A DNA stretch of 64,000 nt from Enterococcus sp. BWB1-3 (GCF_016745275.1 NZ_JADOEP010000005.1:1-64000); one strand, 5' to 3'; shown: positions 27,636 through 41,086, counted from the stretch's first letter. Notes: generated by a model from the sequence alone, not told the origin. Translations and numbers: made by a program.

Positions 27636-28622
27636 TTATTTAGGTGCCTTAATACTGTCAGGGTCAATTCCCAGAGCTTTTGCCATCTCTTCGTTAATGA
27701 CTAATTCCAGCTCAGATGCGCTTTCCACAGGCATGCTTGCAGGTTCAGCTTCGCCCTTTAGGATTTTAGCAGCCATTTCCCCTGTTTGTTTCCCGAGAGA
27801 ACGGTAATCAATACCGATTGTTGCCAATCCGCCTTCAGTTACCTGGTCAGTAGATGCAGGAACGATCGGCACTTTTAATTCTTTTGCCACATCTCCGATT
27901 ACTGCAGAAGCAGAGGCAAAGGTGTTATCTGTCGGGATATAAATGCCGTCAACATCTTTTGCCAGACTTGTTGTTACCTGCTGCACATCATTTGTAGAAT
28001 TGGCAGTCAGAACTTTTGTTTTTACGCCGGCTTTAGTTAATGCTTCTTCGGCTAAATCTGCCTGAATTTTAGAGTTTGGTTCTCCCGCGTTATACATAAT
28101 ACCGATTGTTTCAGCATCAGGTACGATACTTAATAATAATTCGATCTGCTTATCGATAGAAACCATATCAGTTGTTCCAGTAACGTTGCCGCCGGGTTCT
28201 TCAAGTGAAGCGACTAATTTTGCATCCACTGGATCAGTAACAGCGGTGATGACCATTGGAATCTCTGTTGTTTCGTTTAATAATGATTGAGCTGCCGGAG
28301 TACCGATTCCCAATAATAAATCTGGGTTTCCTTTTACCAGTTTTTCACTCATGCTTTTCAGCTGAGCCTGATCATTTTGAGCATTGCTGTACTCAAATGT
28401 GATGTTTTCTCCTTCTGTATAACCGTTTTCCGCCAGCCCCTCCTTGAAGCCTTCATAAGCAGCATCTAAAGAGCCATGTTCTACGGGCTGCAAAACACCA
28501 ACAGTAACAGTATCTTTATTTTCGCTGCTGCCTGATCCGGAATCTGTCGCACCGCTTCCGCAGGCTCCCAAGGTAAATGCCGCAGCTGTTAGTATACTTA
28601 AACCAATTAATTTCTTTTTCAT
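27636..28622 (-). CDS. ABC transporter substrate-binding lipoprotein (TrpX-like)
   Basis: 328 residues. Signal peptide and lipobox LGAC (Cys21), a Ser/Gly-rich linker, then a two-lobed periplasmic-binding fold of the ABC_sub_bind family (VGVLQPVEHGSLDAAYEGFKEGL). Start at 28622, with GGAGG just upstream; the longer frame would translate the attenuator. Substrate by family is an aromatic amino acid; the Tyr/Phe-rich leader peptide upstream points to tyrosine or phenylalanine. Confidence 0.88.
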   Translation of the reverse strand: MKKKLIGLSILTAAAFTLGACGSGATDSGSGSSENKDTVTVGVLQPVEHGSLDAAYEGFKEGLAENGYTEGENITFEYSNAQNDQAQLKSMSEKLVKGNPDLLLGIGTPAAQSLLNETTEIPMVITAVTDPVDAKLVASLEEPGGNVTGTTDMVSIDKQIELLLSIVPDAETIGIMYNAGEPNSKIQADLAEEALTKAGVKTKVLTANSTNDVQQVTTSLAKDVDGIYIPTDNTFASASAVIGDVAKELKVPIVPASTDQVTEGGLATIGIDYRSLGKQTGEMAAKILKGEAEPASMPVESASELELVINEEMAKALGIDPDSIKAPK

Positions 28623-28661
28623 TATTGTTCTCCTCCATTTTCTTTTATCTATCTGATAGAA

Positions 28662-28698
28662 CAAAAAAATCCATTCAGACAACATTGCCTAAATGGAT
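28662..28698 (-). terminator. Attenuator terminator in the ABC operon leader
   Basis: On the minus strand, ATCCATT pairs with AATGGAT (28692-28698 with 28669-28675), extended by a short imperfect stem, followed by seven T. It lies between the promoter and the first structural gene, so it must be read through for expression. Confidence 0.8.
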
Positions 28699-28796
28699 AT
28701 AGATGATAAGAGTAAAAAGATACTTTTATAGTCTAGCCACTTAGAAATATCGTCTACGCGGCTGTTTGTTCAATACAAAGCGCTCTAGCCATCATA

Positions 28797-28846
28797 GATA
28801 CAAAAACGAGTTTGCCGTTTGTATCCATGAAAGTATGAATACAAAC
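28797..28846 (-). promoter_or_regulatory. Competing leader hairpins
   Basis: Hairpin 1 pairs 28839-28846 with 28817-28824 (GTTTGTAT/ATACAAAC). Hairpin 2 pairs 28818-28825 with 28797-28804 (GATACAAA/TTTGTATC). They share one strand and exclude each other. The segment 28822-28828 is also complementary over seven bases to the terminator arm at 28693-28699. Confidence 0.55.
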
Positions 28847-28906
28847 CTATCTAAAATAGCTAAAGTAGTAACTATTCAATTGTGCGTGAACGGATAATTT
28901 ATTCAT
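28847..28906 (-). CDS. Tyr/Phe-rich leader peptide of the ABC importer operon
   Basis: 19 codons, MNKLSVHAQLNSYYFSYFR, with GAAGGAG six bases before the ATG and about 27 bases from the predicted transcription start. Five of six residues at 13-18 are aromatic (YYFSYF). The stop codon abuts the first competing hairpin. Position, size and content match leader peptides of amino-acid attenuators: ribosome stalling at Tyr/Phe codons would change the downstream folding. I know of no published name for it. Confidence 0.7.
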   Translation of the reverse strand: MNKLSVHAQLNSYYFSYFR

Positions 28907-28939
28907 AAAAAAGCTCCTTCGCAAGATTGAATTGTTTTT

Positions 28940-28968
28940 AGTATAAATAGAGATAAGGAAAAAGTCAA
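28940..28968 (-). promoter_or_regulatory. Promoter of the leader-ABC operon
   Basis: Minus-strand TTGACT (28963-28968), 17-bp spacer, TATACT (28940-28945). It puts the start of transcription about 310 bases before the lipoprotein gene. Confidence 0.8.
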
Positions 28969-29123
28969 CCGGTATTTAGAATTTTCTGACGATTGAGACA
29001 ATTTTTTCCAAGACTTTTTAGCAAAGAAAAGAATAGTTTTGGATAAATGAGAAGTGACCGTTACAGACGAATGATTTCGTCTTATTATTCAAGGAACTAT
29101 TCTAAGAAAATTACCATCCAGCT

Positions 29124-29153
29124 CTTGACTTTTACTATAGAAAGAAGTAGAAT
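29124..29153 (+). promoter_or_regulatory. Candidate rpoB promoter
   Basis: TTGACT followed after 18 bp by TAGAAT, about 250 bp before rpoB. The leader then holds a small GAAACG/CGTTTC hairpin (about 29192-29213) and a repeated TAACGTAAA or TTACGTAAA word near 29320-29346. Confidence 0.5.
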
Positions 29154-29401
29154 ATGTAGATGCAAAAACTATCTATAAAAATGATAAGGCAGAAACGAAA
29201 TATTGTCCGTTTCGGTTTTAAATAGGGAAACAAAAGTAGAAACACTTGATTTTTTTAATTATGTGTATGTTCTATTTTTGGTTTTTTTTTGCCTAAAAAC
29301 CGCAAAAAATGCTTTTTGTTACGTAAAAACAATATTTGTAACGTAAATGAAATCATTTTGGGTAGAGTTTTGACAGACTTATATCTAGAGGGGTGAAGAG
29401 C

Positions 29402-32400
29402 TTGGCTGGACACGTAGTAAAATACGGAAAGCATCGCGAACGTAGAAGTTTCGCGCGTATCAGTGAAGTGTTGGAGTTACCAAATTTAATCGAGATCCAA
29501 ACAGACTCTTATCAGTGGTTTTTAGATGAAGGGTTACGTGAAATGTTTGAGGATATTCTGCCAATTGAAGATTTTCAAGGAAATCTGTCTCTGGAATTTG
29601 TAGACTATGAATTGAAAGAACCTAAGTATACGGTAGAAGAAGCCCGTGCACATGATGCGAATTATTCTGCTCCGATACATGTTACACTGCGTTTGACAAA
29701 TCGTGAGACTGGAGAAATTAAATCTCAGGAAGTTTTCTTTGGTGATTTTCCACTGATGACTGAGATGGGAACATTTATTATCAATGGTGCGGAACGAGTT
29801 ATCGTTTCTCAGCTTGTGCGTTCTCCTGGTGTTTATTTCCATGGGAAAGTAGATAAGAACGGAAAAGAAGGCTTCGGTTCAACCGTTATTCCGAACCGCG
29901 GTGCATGGCTGGAAATGGAAACTGATGCGAAAGATATTTCGTATGTCCGAATCGACCGTACCCGTAAAATTCCTTTGACTGTTCTAGTTCGTGCGCTGGG
30001 CTTTGGTTCAGATGATACAATTTTTGAAATTTTTGGCGAAAGCGAAGGACTTAGAAATACAATTGAAAAAGATCTGCATAAAAATGCAAGTGATTCTCGT
30101 ACAGAAGAAGGATTGAAAGATATCTACGAGCGTCTGCGTCCGGGCGAGCCTAAAACGGCTGACAGCTCACGTAATTTACTGACAGCTCGTTTCTTTGATC
30201 CAAAACGTTATGATCTTGCAAACGTGGGTCGTTACAAAGTAAATAAAAAACTGGATTTGAAAACACGTCTGCTGAATTTAACACTGGCAGAAACGCTGAT
30301 TGATGCAGAAACTGGTGAAATCCTTGTTGAAAAAGGAACAGTTTTAACGCATCAGGTGATGGATACATTGGGTGAGCATATCGACAATGGGTTAAACAGT
30401 GTTACGTATTATCCAAGTGAAGATGGTGTTGTGACTGAGCCAATGACTGTTCAGGTAGTTAAGGTGCAGTCACCAAAAGATCCTGAGCGCATTGTAAATG
30501 TTATTGGCAACGGCTATCCGGGCGATAAAGTGAAAACCGTGCGTCCTGCTGATATCGTAGCATCTATGAGCTATTTCTTTAATTTGATGGAAGACATCGG
30601 TAATGTGGATGATATTGACCATTTGGGAAATCGTCGTATCCGTTCAGTCGGTGAGCTGTTACAGAATCAGTTCCGTATTGGTTTGGCTCGTATGGAGCGT
30701 GTGGTTCGAGAAAGAATGTCCATTCAGGATACAGAAACTCTGACACCGCAGCAGTTGATTAATATTCGTCCGGTAGTGGCAAGCATTAAAGAATTTTTCG
30801 GTTCTTCTCAGTTGTCGCAGTTTATGGATCAAACGAATCCATTAGGTGAGCTGACACATAAACGTCGTCTTTCTGCGTTGGGACCTGGCGGACTGACCCG
30901 GGATCGTGCCGGTTATGAAGTTCGGGACGTTCACTATTCCCACTATGGTCGTATGTGTCCGATTGAAACGCCGGAAGGTCCGAACATTGGCTTGATCAAC
31001 AGTTTGTCAAGTTATGCCAAAGTGAACAAATTTGGTTTTATTGAAACACCCTATCGTCGTGTGGACCGGGCAACCAGTAAAGTAACCAGCGAAGTAGATT
31101 ACTTAACTGCCGACACGGAAGACCATTACATTGTTGCTCAGGCAAACTCAAAACTGAATGATGACGGTACTTTTGCTGAAGAGCTGGTTATGGCTCGTCT
31201 GCAAAGTGAAAACCTGGAAGTTTCAGTTGACAAGGTCGATTACATGGATGTATCACCGAAACAGGTGGTTGCAGTAGCGACCGCATGTATTCCCTTCTTG
31301 GAAAATGATGACTCCAACCGTGCATTGATGGGTGCGAACATGCAGCGTCAGGCTGTTCCGCTGATTCAGCCTCGTTCTCCTTTTGTGGGAACCGGGATGG
31401 AATATAAAGCGGCTCATGACTCAGGTGCTGCGCTTCTGTGCAAACATGATGGCGTCGTTGAATATGTTGATGCTTCTGAAGTCCGTGTCCGTCGCGACAA
31501 TGGTGCTTTGGATAAATATATGGTAACAAAATTCCGTCGTTCAAACTCTGGAACAAGCTACAACCAACGTCCAATTGTTACATTAGGTGAAAAGGTTGAG
31601 CAGGGGGATGTACTGGCAGATGGACCTTCAATGGAAGAAGGAGAAATGGCTCTAGGACAAAATGTACTGGTCGGCTTCATGACTTGGGAAGGATACAACT
31701 ATGAAGATGCGATCATTATGAGTCGTCGTCTAGTGAAAGATGATGTCTATACCTCCATCCATATTGAAGAGTATGAATCAGAAGCCCGTGACACAAAACT
31801 AGGACCTGAAGAAATTACACGTGAGATTCCAAACGTCGGCGAGGATGCTTTAAAAGATCTTGATGAGATGGGAATTATCCGTATTGGTGCAGAAGTAAAA
31901 GATGGTGATCTGCTGGTTGGTAAAGTAACTCCTAAGGGTGTGACAGAGCTTTCTGCCGAAGAACGCCTGCTGCATGCCATCTTTGGAGAAAAAGCTCGTG
32001 AAGTTCGTGATACTTCATTACGTGTACCTCACGGCGGAGGCGGTATCGTTCATGATGTGAAAATCTTTACCCGCGAAGGCGGTGATGAGCTGTCTCCAGG
32101 TGTAAATATGCTGGTTCGTGTATATATCGTTCAAAAGCGTAAAATTCACGAAGGGGATAAAATGGCCGGACGTCACGGAAATAAAGGGGTTGTTTCCCGA
32201 ATTATGCCGGAAGAAGATATGCCGTTCTTACCAGATGGGACCCCAATTGATATCATGCTGAATCCATTAGGAGTTCCGTCACGGATGAATATCGGACAGG
32301 TTCTTGAACTTCACTTAGGTATGGCAGCCCGTCAATTAGGTATTCATGTTGCGACACCGGTATTTGATGGCGCAGATGATGATGATGTTTGGGACACTGT

Positions 32401-33019
32401 TCGTGAAGCCGGTATGGCGAGTGATGCAAAAACAATTCTTTACGATGGACGTACAGGTGAACCGTTTGATAACCGTATTTCTGTTGGGGTTATGTACATG
32501 ATTAAATTGGCCCACATGGTTGATGACAAACTGCATGCTCGTTCAATTGGACCTTATTCACTGGTTACACAGCAGCCTCTTGGAGGAAAAGCTCAGTTTG
32601 GCGGACAGCGTTTCGGGGAAATGGAAGTATGGGCACTGGAAGCTTACGGTGCTGCTTATACACTTCAGGAAATACTGACATACAAATCAGATGATGTTGT
32701 AGGTCGTGTGAAAACATACGAAGCAATTGTTAAGGGTGAACCAATTCCAAAACCAGGCGTGCCGGAATCATTCCGTGTGCTTGTAAAAGAATTGCAGTCC
32801 CTTGGTCTGGATATGCGTGTTCTGGATATTGAAGAGCAGGAAATTGAATTGCGTGATATGGATGATGATGATGACGATTTGATCACTGTTGATGCACTGA
32901 CCAAATTTGCTGAACAGCAGTCTGCAAAGCAATTGGAAAAAGAAGCAGCGGAAGCCAAAGCAGCCGCAGAAGCTGATGTTGTTCAGAGTATTGAAACAGC
33001 AGAAGACAGACAAGACTAA
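29402..33019 (+). CDS. rpoB: DNA-directed RNA polymerase beta subunit
   Basis: 1205 residues from TTG 29402 ([20 protein letters not shown]), the usual enterococcal start; AGGGGTG lies six bases upstream. Core features include the rifampicin region [30 protein letters not shown] (about 460-490), the active-site-proximal [21 protein letters not shown] and the C-terminal [24 protein letters not shown]. The acidic DDDDDD tail region followed by an Ala/Glu-rich end is typical of this group. The canonical rifampicin-cluster residues look wild type. Confidence 0.98.
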   Translation: MAGHVVKYGKHRERRSFARISEVLELPNLIEIQTDSYQWFLDEGLREMFEDILPIEDFQGNLSLEFVDYELKEPKYTVEEARAHDANYSAPIHVTLRLTNRETGEIKSQEVFFGDFPLMTEMGTFIINGAERVIVSQLVRSPGVYFHGKVDKNGKEGFGSTVIPNRGAWLEMETDAKDISYVRIDRTRKIPLTVLVRALGFGSDDTIFEIFGESEGLRNTIEKDLHKNASDSRTEEGLKDIYERLRPGEPKTADSSRNLLTARFFDPKRYDLANVGRYKVNKKLDLKTRLLNLTLAETLIDAETGEILVEKGTVLTHQVMDTLGEHIDNGLNSVTYYPSEDGVVTEPMTVQVVKVQSPKDPERIVNVIGNGYPGDKVKTVRPADIVASMSYFFNLMEDIGNVDDIDHLGNRRIRSVGELLQNQFRIGLARMERVVRERMSIQDTETLTPQQLINIRPVVASIKEFFGSSQLSQFMDQTNPLGELTHKRRLSALGPGGLTRDRAGYEVRDVHYSHYGRMCPIETPEGPNIGLINSLSSYAKVNKFGFIETPYRRVDRATSKVTSEVDYLTADTEDHYIVAQANSKLNDDGTFAEELVMARLQSENLEVSVDKVDYMDVSPKQVVAVATACIPFLENDDSNRALMGANMQRQAVPLIQPRSPFVGTGMEYKAAHDSGAALLCKHDGVVEYVDASEVRVRRDNGALDKYMVTKFRRSNSGTSYNQRPIVTLGEKVEQGDVLADGPSMEEGEMALGQNVLVGFMTWEGYNYEDAIIMSRRLVKDDVYTSIHIEEYESEARDTKLGPEEITREIPNVGEDALKDLDEMGIIRIGAEVKDGDLLVGKVTPKGVTELSAEERLLHAIFGEKAREVRDTSLRVPHGGGGIVHDVKIFTREGGDELSPGVNMLVRVYIVQKRKIHEGDKMAGRHGNKGVVSRIMPEEDMPFLPDGTPIDIMLNPLGVPSRMNIGQVLELHLGMAARQLGIHVATPVFDGADDDDVWDTVREAGMASDAKTILYDGRTGEPFDNRISVGVMYMIKLAHMVDDKLHARSIGPYSLVTQQPLGGKAQFGGQRFGEMEVWALEAYGAAYTLQEILTYKSDDVVGRVKTYEAIVKGEPIPKPGVPESFRVLVKELQSLGLDMRVLDIEEQEIELRDMDDDDDDLITVDALTKFAEQQSAKQLEKEAAEAKAAAEADVVQSIETAEDRQD

Positions 33020-33290
33020 GAAGTCGGCAGAATTGCCGTGTGCTATCGGTAATGTCTGTTAGAGCTGTTTGATAAAAATAGTAGTAATAACCATTTGTTT
33101 GAGTAGTTTTTCAACTCAGACAATTAGCAGATAAATTTGGCATCCAGCTTTATAAACTGATTTTATGACAGTAATGATTCTGTCTAGTCTGGCTTTGTGA
33201 ACAGGTTTCGTGATGACAGCCAACGGTTTCTACTGATAAAGATATCAGAGGAAGCGGTTGGACTGTCTCGGGAACTGAATGTGTCCGCTA
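33020..33290. other. Upstream half of the rpoB-rpoC spacer
   Basis: 270 bp with no gene. A short CGGCA/TGCCG hairpin lies at about 33025-33038 without a T-run, so transcription probably continues towards rpoC. Confidence 0.45.
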
Positions 33291-33650
33291 AGCTTTTCAT
33301 TGTCTAGCTTCACGAGTCAACTCAATCGACGATAATTCAAACAAACCTCATGATAAAGAGCATCATGTGTTTCATTTGTTCTTATCGCTCATGAGTTAGA
33401 CGACTCGTTCAGCTTTTCGTTGTCTAGCTTCACGAGTCAACTCAATCGACGATAATTCAAACAAACCTCATGATAAAGAGCATCATGTGTTCCGTTTGTC
33501 CTTATCGCTCATGAGTTAGGCGACTCGTTCAGCTTTTCGTTGTCTAGCTTCACGAGTCAACTCAATCGACGATAATTCAAATAAACCTCATGATAAAGAG
33601 CATCATGTGTTCCGTTTGTTCTTATCGCTCATGAGTTAGACGACTCGTTC
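33291..33650 (+). repeat. Three tandem 120-bp hairpin units in the rpoB-rpoC spacer
   Basis: Units 33291-33410, 33411-33530 and 33531-33650, each exactly 120 bp and nearly identical, then seven bases of a fourth. Within each unit ACGAGTC pairs with GACTCGT, AACTC with GAGTT, CGATAA with TTATCG, AACAAA with TTTGTT and CATGAT with ATCATG, all nested. The whole unit therefore forms one long interrupted hairpin. Differences between units fall mostly in loops or keep pairing. No open frame. Confidence 0.9.
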
Positions 33651-33685
33651 AGCTTTTCTTAATTAAGAAATGGAGGGAACCCCTT

Positions 33686-37339
<3,654 letters not shown>

Positions 37340-37381
37340 GCCGGCATTATTAATTAGTGCTGACAGCTAAAATAAACACTG

Positions 37382-37415
37382 GAAGCCAGACAACAATAAT
37401 CCGTTGTCTGGCTTC
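37382..37415 (+). terminator. Terminator after rpoC
   Basis: GAAGCCAGACAAC (37382-37394) pairs perfectly with GTTGTCTGGCTTC (37403-37415). The T-run is short. Confidence 0.6.
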
Positions 37416-37827
37416 TTGCAATCAAATCCTAAATTAATCCTGATTGTAATATGTTTAAAAGTCTGGGACAGAAATAATCCTCAGACTCTTAACTTTTGGA
37501 AAGTCCAAATAAACTTTGGGATAGAAGCAAGAGGCTCCTTTGTACCTGCGGTTACTCGGTGCATACAAAGACTGCACAAGTAATCGCAAGAGTAGTGTCT
37601 GTGTGCCTTAAGCAACCGCAGAGACAGCTTCTTCGACAATTTGAATGCTGCAATGAAATACTAGGGGAATTATACTTGATGAAAGATGAAACAGTTATCA
37701 TATTAAGAGAAAGTACAAGCTCTTTGTTAGTGAAATTTTTCAAAACGGTATTTTATACTTAGAGAGCAAAACAGTGTCTTTCCTGATAAAAGACGATTAT
37801 TATTAGGGGAAAAGGGGGAATAAAACA
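37416..37827. other. Repeat-rich intergenic region before msrA
   Basis: Contains GTCTGGGACAGAAATAAT and CCTGCGGTTACTCGGTGCAT-like blocks related to the other intergenic repeats. The 88-codon frame at 37496 runs through this repeat DNA, has no ribosome site, and I do not count it as a gene. Confidence 0.45.
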
Positions 37828-38355
37828 ATGGAAGAGAAGTATGAAAAAGCGATTTTTGCCGGCGGCTGTTTCTGGTGTATGGTTCATCCGTTTGATGAGC
37901 AGCCGGGAGTCATTTCAGTTATCTCCGGTTATACTGGCGGGAATGTGGAGAATCCTACATACAGCCAGGTGACTACAGGAACTACAGGACATACAGAAGC
38001 TGTGGAAATTACATTTAATCCTTCTATTTTATCCTATAAAGAGCTGGTGGAAATTTATTGGAAGCAAACAGATCCGACTGATGCGCTGGGACAGTTTGCT
38101 GACCGTGGAGATTCTTACCGTCCGGTGATTTTCTATATGGATGATACACAGAAAGAGATTGCTGAAGCATCTAGAGCTGCTTTACAGGCAAGCGGTCGTT
38201 TTTCAAAGCCTATTGTAACGGAAATTGAACCTGCACAGCCCTTCTATCCGGCTGAAGACTATCATCAGGATTATTACAGAAAAAACCGTATGCACTATAA
38301 TTTATATCGAAGAGGCTCTGGACGTTCAAAATTTATAGCAGATAACTGGAAATAA
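37828..38355 (+). CDS. msrA: Peptide-methionine (S)-S-oxide reductase
   Basis: 175 residues. Catalytic Cys14 lies in AGGCFWC, followed by the MsrA-specific [15 protein letters not shown] and [12 protein letters not shown] motifs. Repairs oxidised methionine in the cytoplasm. A GGGGG ribosome site precedes the ATG. No fused MsrB domain. It stands alone, between repeats and a convergent gene. Confidence 0.95.
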   Translation: MEEKYEKAIFAGGCFWCMVHPFDEQPGVISVISGYTGGNVENPTYSQVTTGTTGHTEAVEITFNPSILSYKELVEIYWKQTDPTDALGQFADRGDSYRPVIFYMDDTQKEIAEASRAALQASGRFSKPIVTEIEPAQPFYPAEDYHQDYYRKNRMHYNLYRRGSGRSKFIADNWK

Positions 38356-38447
38356 ATATTAGGTAAATATGAGTGTTTGTCCTGCTGTTTATTCGGGGTT
38401 AGGCACGAAGAGAGTTTGGAATTTTATTTCTGTCTCACTCTCTATCT

Positions 38448-39158
38448 TTATGAGAGTTTCAGATTTGTAAGAATGATATGTAAAAGGAGACCCCAAAAAA
38501 GAAAGGGAACAAATGGGATTTGTTTTATTTTTTTGTGATAAAAAAGAGGATAGACGAGCGCATAAATCAGAGCAGAGCTGCTGGCGATAAAAACAATAAA
38601 TAAAATGACATTCATCCCCAGAAGAAGCCCCCAGCAAGATAGAAGCAGAATATCTCCGCCTCCGATAGCTTGATTGAATAATCTTTTAAGGATAGTCAAA
38701 AGGATAAAAATTATCAAACCAGTAAAATAGTAAAGAGGAAGTGAAAAGCAGAGATGCCATATAAACAGAATGAATGTCAGGAAGAGCAGCAGTTTAGGTT
38801 CTACAATCAGATAAAAAATATCTGTCAAAGAAAGTAAGCCTCCCATACTCAGGAGTAAAAATGAATGAAAGGGAGCGGCATACACTCCCTCAAAAAAGCA
38901 GAGAACACAAATCATACCGCCTGCGAGTTCACTGAGTAAATAAATAAAAGGGATTTTTTTAGAGCAGTATCTGCACTGAAACCGTTGAAAAGTAATCGAA
39001 AGCAGCGGAACCATCTCAAAGAAACGCAGCTTTTGAAAACAATGAGAACAGTGAGACGTGGGAAAAAGAATGGACTCGCCTCTGGGAATACGTTCTGCGG
39101 CCAAACAATAGAATGATCCCAGACAAGTTCCAAGAATAAACAGCAGGATGGTTGACAT
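38448..39158 (-). CDS. Prepilin peptidase (type IV leader peptidase, ComC/PilD family)
   Basis: 236 residues. N-terminal CxxC pairs (CSHC and CRYC, about 37-65) and then membrane spans carrying the two aspartates of A24 peptidases, in LSLTDIF and GGGDILL. Cuts and may methylate prepilins; in Firmicutes it usually serves competence pseudopili. Start at 39158, with AAAGGAGAG before it. No com genes are next to it in the window. Confidence 0.85.
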   Translation of the reverse strand: MSTILLFILGTCLGSFYCLAAERIPRGESILFPTSHCSHCFQKLRFFEMVPLLSITFQRFQCRYCSKKIPFIYLLSELAGGMICVLCFFEGVYAAPFHSFLLLSMGGLLSLTDIFYLIVEPKLLLFLTFILFIWHLCFSLPLYYFTGLIIFILLTILKRLFNQAIGGGDILLLSCWGLLLGMNVILFIVFIASSSALIYALVYPLFYHKKIKQIPFVPFLFWGLLLHIILTNLKLS

Positions 39159-39249
39159 GTTGTTCTCTCCTTTCAAAATAATATACGCAAAAATAAAGAA
39201 AGTTTTTATTTCAGCTAGACTTTTTTTGTTCTTTTAGGAATAATAGAAC

Positions 39250-39537
39250 TAGGGCCTGTCTGAAAACTATGGAGGAAACGAGTTGCCAATGTTTTTCTAA
39301 GTAGATACAAGGATTTTCTGCTAATATAGGAACTTTTAGTAGGCTGGCATGTGAAAATTTGATGGAAAGAACAATATGCACAGTTTCAATAAGGATTTCT
39401 TAAAAAAATAATTCTGTTTACTTTGATGGAGATGTAGAAAGAAACGCTGTTATAGGCTGCCTAAGCGAAGCTTTATGACGTCAAACATCATAAAAATAAC
39501 GAAAGTACTCGCCACTGGAGTTTTCAGACAGGCTCTA
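39250..39537. mobile_element. MITE with 17-bp terminal inverted repeats, TA-flanked (copy 1)
   Basis: Left end GGGCCTGTCTGAAAACT and right end AGTTTTCAGACAGGCTC are complementary with one mismatch. TA flanks both sides (39250-39251, 39536-39537), suggesting an IS630/mariner-type target. It is about 284 bp, non-coding, between the prepilin peptidase and a lipoprotein gene. Confidence 0.75.
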
Positions 39538-39592
39538 GAGTATAAAACATAAAAGTAAAGACGCATTCAATGCGATGATGGGGGAAGTACAT

Positions 39593-40417
39593 ATGAGAAA
39601 AGCAATGGTGATATTGCTGGTAGTAGTCGGTATTTTTCTAACTGGCTGTAATAAAGCGATTCCGGCCGAAGAAGCAGGAGAATTACTGATCGATCGATTA
39701 ATTTATCAGGAGCGTGTTGATGAATTTGCTTCAGCTTTCAGAGATGGTGAGCAGTCAGGCAGGAAACTGGATGCAGTTAGTGATGATTTTGAAGACAATT
39801 TTATTTCAGGATTATCTGCAACAGGAGCAAGTGTACCTGAAGCCGAAGCAGGCGAGTTGACGCAGGAATTGCTGAATCAGATGAGGAATAAAACCAGTTA
39901 TAAAATTGTAGGTATTGATGAAACAAAAAATGGTGCAACAATCAGTTACTTCATAACAGGTCTGGATTTAGTTAATGCAATGAAAGAAATGACCAGAACA
40001 TTGGTTAAGGATTCTATAGAAAATGCAGAGAAGGAATTAACGGATCAGGAGATACTTGAGTCTACCATTACAATTTTAACTGAGCGGATTAAGGTTATAA
40101 AAATTGAAAATGAGACAATTGAACTGTCTATTAAACTGGAAAAAGAAAACGGGAAGTGGTTTATCCCAACGGATCAGGAAGAGGCTGTCTCTAATTTGTT
40201 TATGGCCTTTATTTCCGGAACACAGGATGATGAAGAACTAGATGAAGCGCTAAATGAAGTGGTCGATGAAGTGATGAATGAAATGCTGGATTCTTTATAC
40301 AGTCAGCCTGCACTGGATGAAAATCTTACAGATGATGAGCTTCAGCAGGCAGTTGATGATCTGCTGAATGATATAGAAGGCAGCTCCACAGAACAAAATA
40401 CTAGTGATTCTGAATAA
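39593..40417 (+). CDS. Lipoprotein of unknown function (DUF5105-like)
   Basis: 274 residues. Signal peptide with lipobox LTGC (Cys18), then a globular domain and a strongly acidic C-terminus from about 225 (runs of Asp/Glu). It resembles small surface lipoproteins of the DUF5105 type, but I am not certain. GGGGGAAG lies before ATG 39593. Membrane-anchored outside; function unknown. Confidence 0.75.
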   Translation: MRKAMVILLVVVGIFLTGCNKAIPAEEAGELLIDRLIYQERVDEFASAFRDGEQSGRKLDAVSDDFEDNFISGLSATGASVPEAEAGELTQELLNQMRNKTSYKIVGIDETKNGATISYFITGLDLVNAMKEMTRTLVKDSIENAEKELTDQEILESTITILTERIKVIKIENETIELSIKLEKENGKWFIPTDQEEAVSNLFMAFISGTQDDEELDEALNEVVDEVMNEMLDSLYSQPALDENLTDDELQQAVDDLLNDIEGSSTEQNTSDSE

Positions 40418-40418
40418 A

Positions 40419-40433
40419 ATATAATTATTATTA
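40419..40433 (+). promoter_or_regulatory. Candidate PerR box upstream of dps
   Basis: ATATAATTATTATTA matches 12 of the 14 defined positions of the PerR consensus TTATAAT-N-ATTATAA. It lies 32 bp upstream of the dps -35. AT-rich background makes chance matches possible. Confidence 0.4.
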
Positions 40434-40465
40434 AAAAAGAAATATTCTAAAATTGAGAGATTTTA

Positions 40466-40495
40466 TTGTACTTTTCTTTCATTTCATAATACAAT
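40466..40495 (+). promoter_or_regulatory. dps promoter
   Basis: TTGTAC (40466-40471), 18-bp spacer, TACAAT (40490-40495), about 36 bp before the dps ATG. Confidence 0.6.
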
Positions 40496-40531
40496 CATAG
40501 TGTAGACTAAATTTTAGGAGGATGTATAATA

Positions 40532-41020
40532 ATGAAATTTGAACAGACAAAAGAAGTTTTGAATCAGTTGGTAGCAGACTTGAGCCAGTTTTCAGTGGTT
40601 ATCCATCAGGCACACTGGTATATGCGCGGACCTGAGTTCCTGACACTGCATCCATTAATGGACGATTACATGGATGAAATCAATGATCAGCTGGATGTTA
40701 TCTCAGAGCGTTTAATCACATTGGATGGTTCTCCGTATTCAACATTAAGAGAATTTGCTGACCATACCGGTATTGAAGATGAAATCGGAAGTTATGATCG
40801 TACTATTCCGGAACGTATGGAAAAACTGGTGGAGGGCTACCGTTATTTAGCTGACCTGTACCAAAAAGGGATTGATGTTTCCGGTGATGAAGGTGATGAC
40901 TCTACTCAGGATATCTTTATTGCCAATAAAACAGATATCGAAAAGAAAATCTGGATGCTGCAGGCTAAATTAGGCAAAGCACCTGGAATTGATGCCGATA
41001 CACGTACAAAAACAAGATAA
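40532..41020 (+). CDS. dps: Dps-family ferritin-like DNA protection protein
   Basis: 162 residues. The ferroxidase motif HQAHWYMRGPEFLTLHPLMDDYMDEI (about 25-50) carries the His, Asp and Glu ligands shared between subunits in Dps dodecamers. Stores iron and protects against peroxide in the cytoplasm. AGGAGG lies upstream, with its own promoter and a strong terminator. A possible PerR box suggests peroxide control. Confidence 0.92.
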   Translation: MKFEQTKEVLNQLVADLSQFSVVIHQAHWYMRGPEFLTLHPLMDDYMDEINDQLDVISERLITLDGSPYSTLREFADHTGIEDEIGSYDRTIPERMEKLVEGYRYLADLYQKGIDVSGDEGDDSTQDIFIANKTDIEKKIWMLQAKLGKAPGIDADTRTKTR

Positions 41021-41034
41021 TCAGCAGAATAATT

Positions 41035-41086
41035 AATCGTCCCGGAACGAACTGAGCAGCAGTTTTCGTTCCGGGACGATTTTTTA
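41035..41086 (+). terminator. Terminator after dps
   Basis: AATCGTCCCGGAACGAA (41035-41051) pairs perfectly with its complement (41065-41081), followed by TTTTT. Confidence 0.9.

Noticed and set aside
28662-28968. Leader considered as a T-box riboswitch
   Set aside because: No T-box sequence (AGGGTGGNACCGCG) is present before the terminator on the minus strand; a translated leader peptide fits better.
33291-33650. Regular repeats considered as a CRISPR array
   Set aside because: The units are contiguous 120-bp copies with no unique spacers, each is a long palindrome, and no cas genes are nearby.
37496-37762. 88-codon frame before msrA
   Set aside because: It runs through dispersed repeat sequence, lacks a ribosome site and resembles no protein I know.
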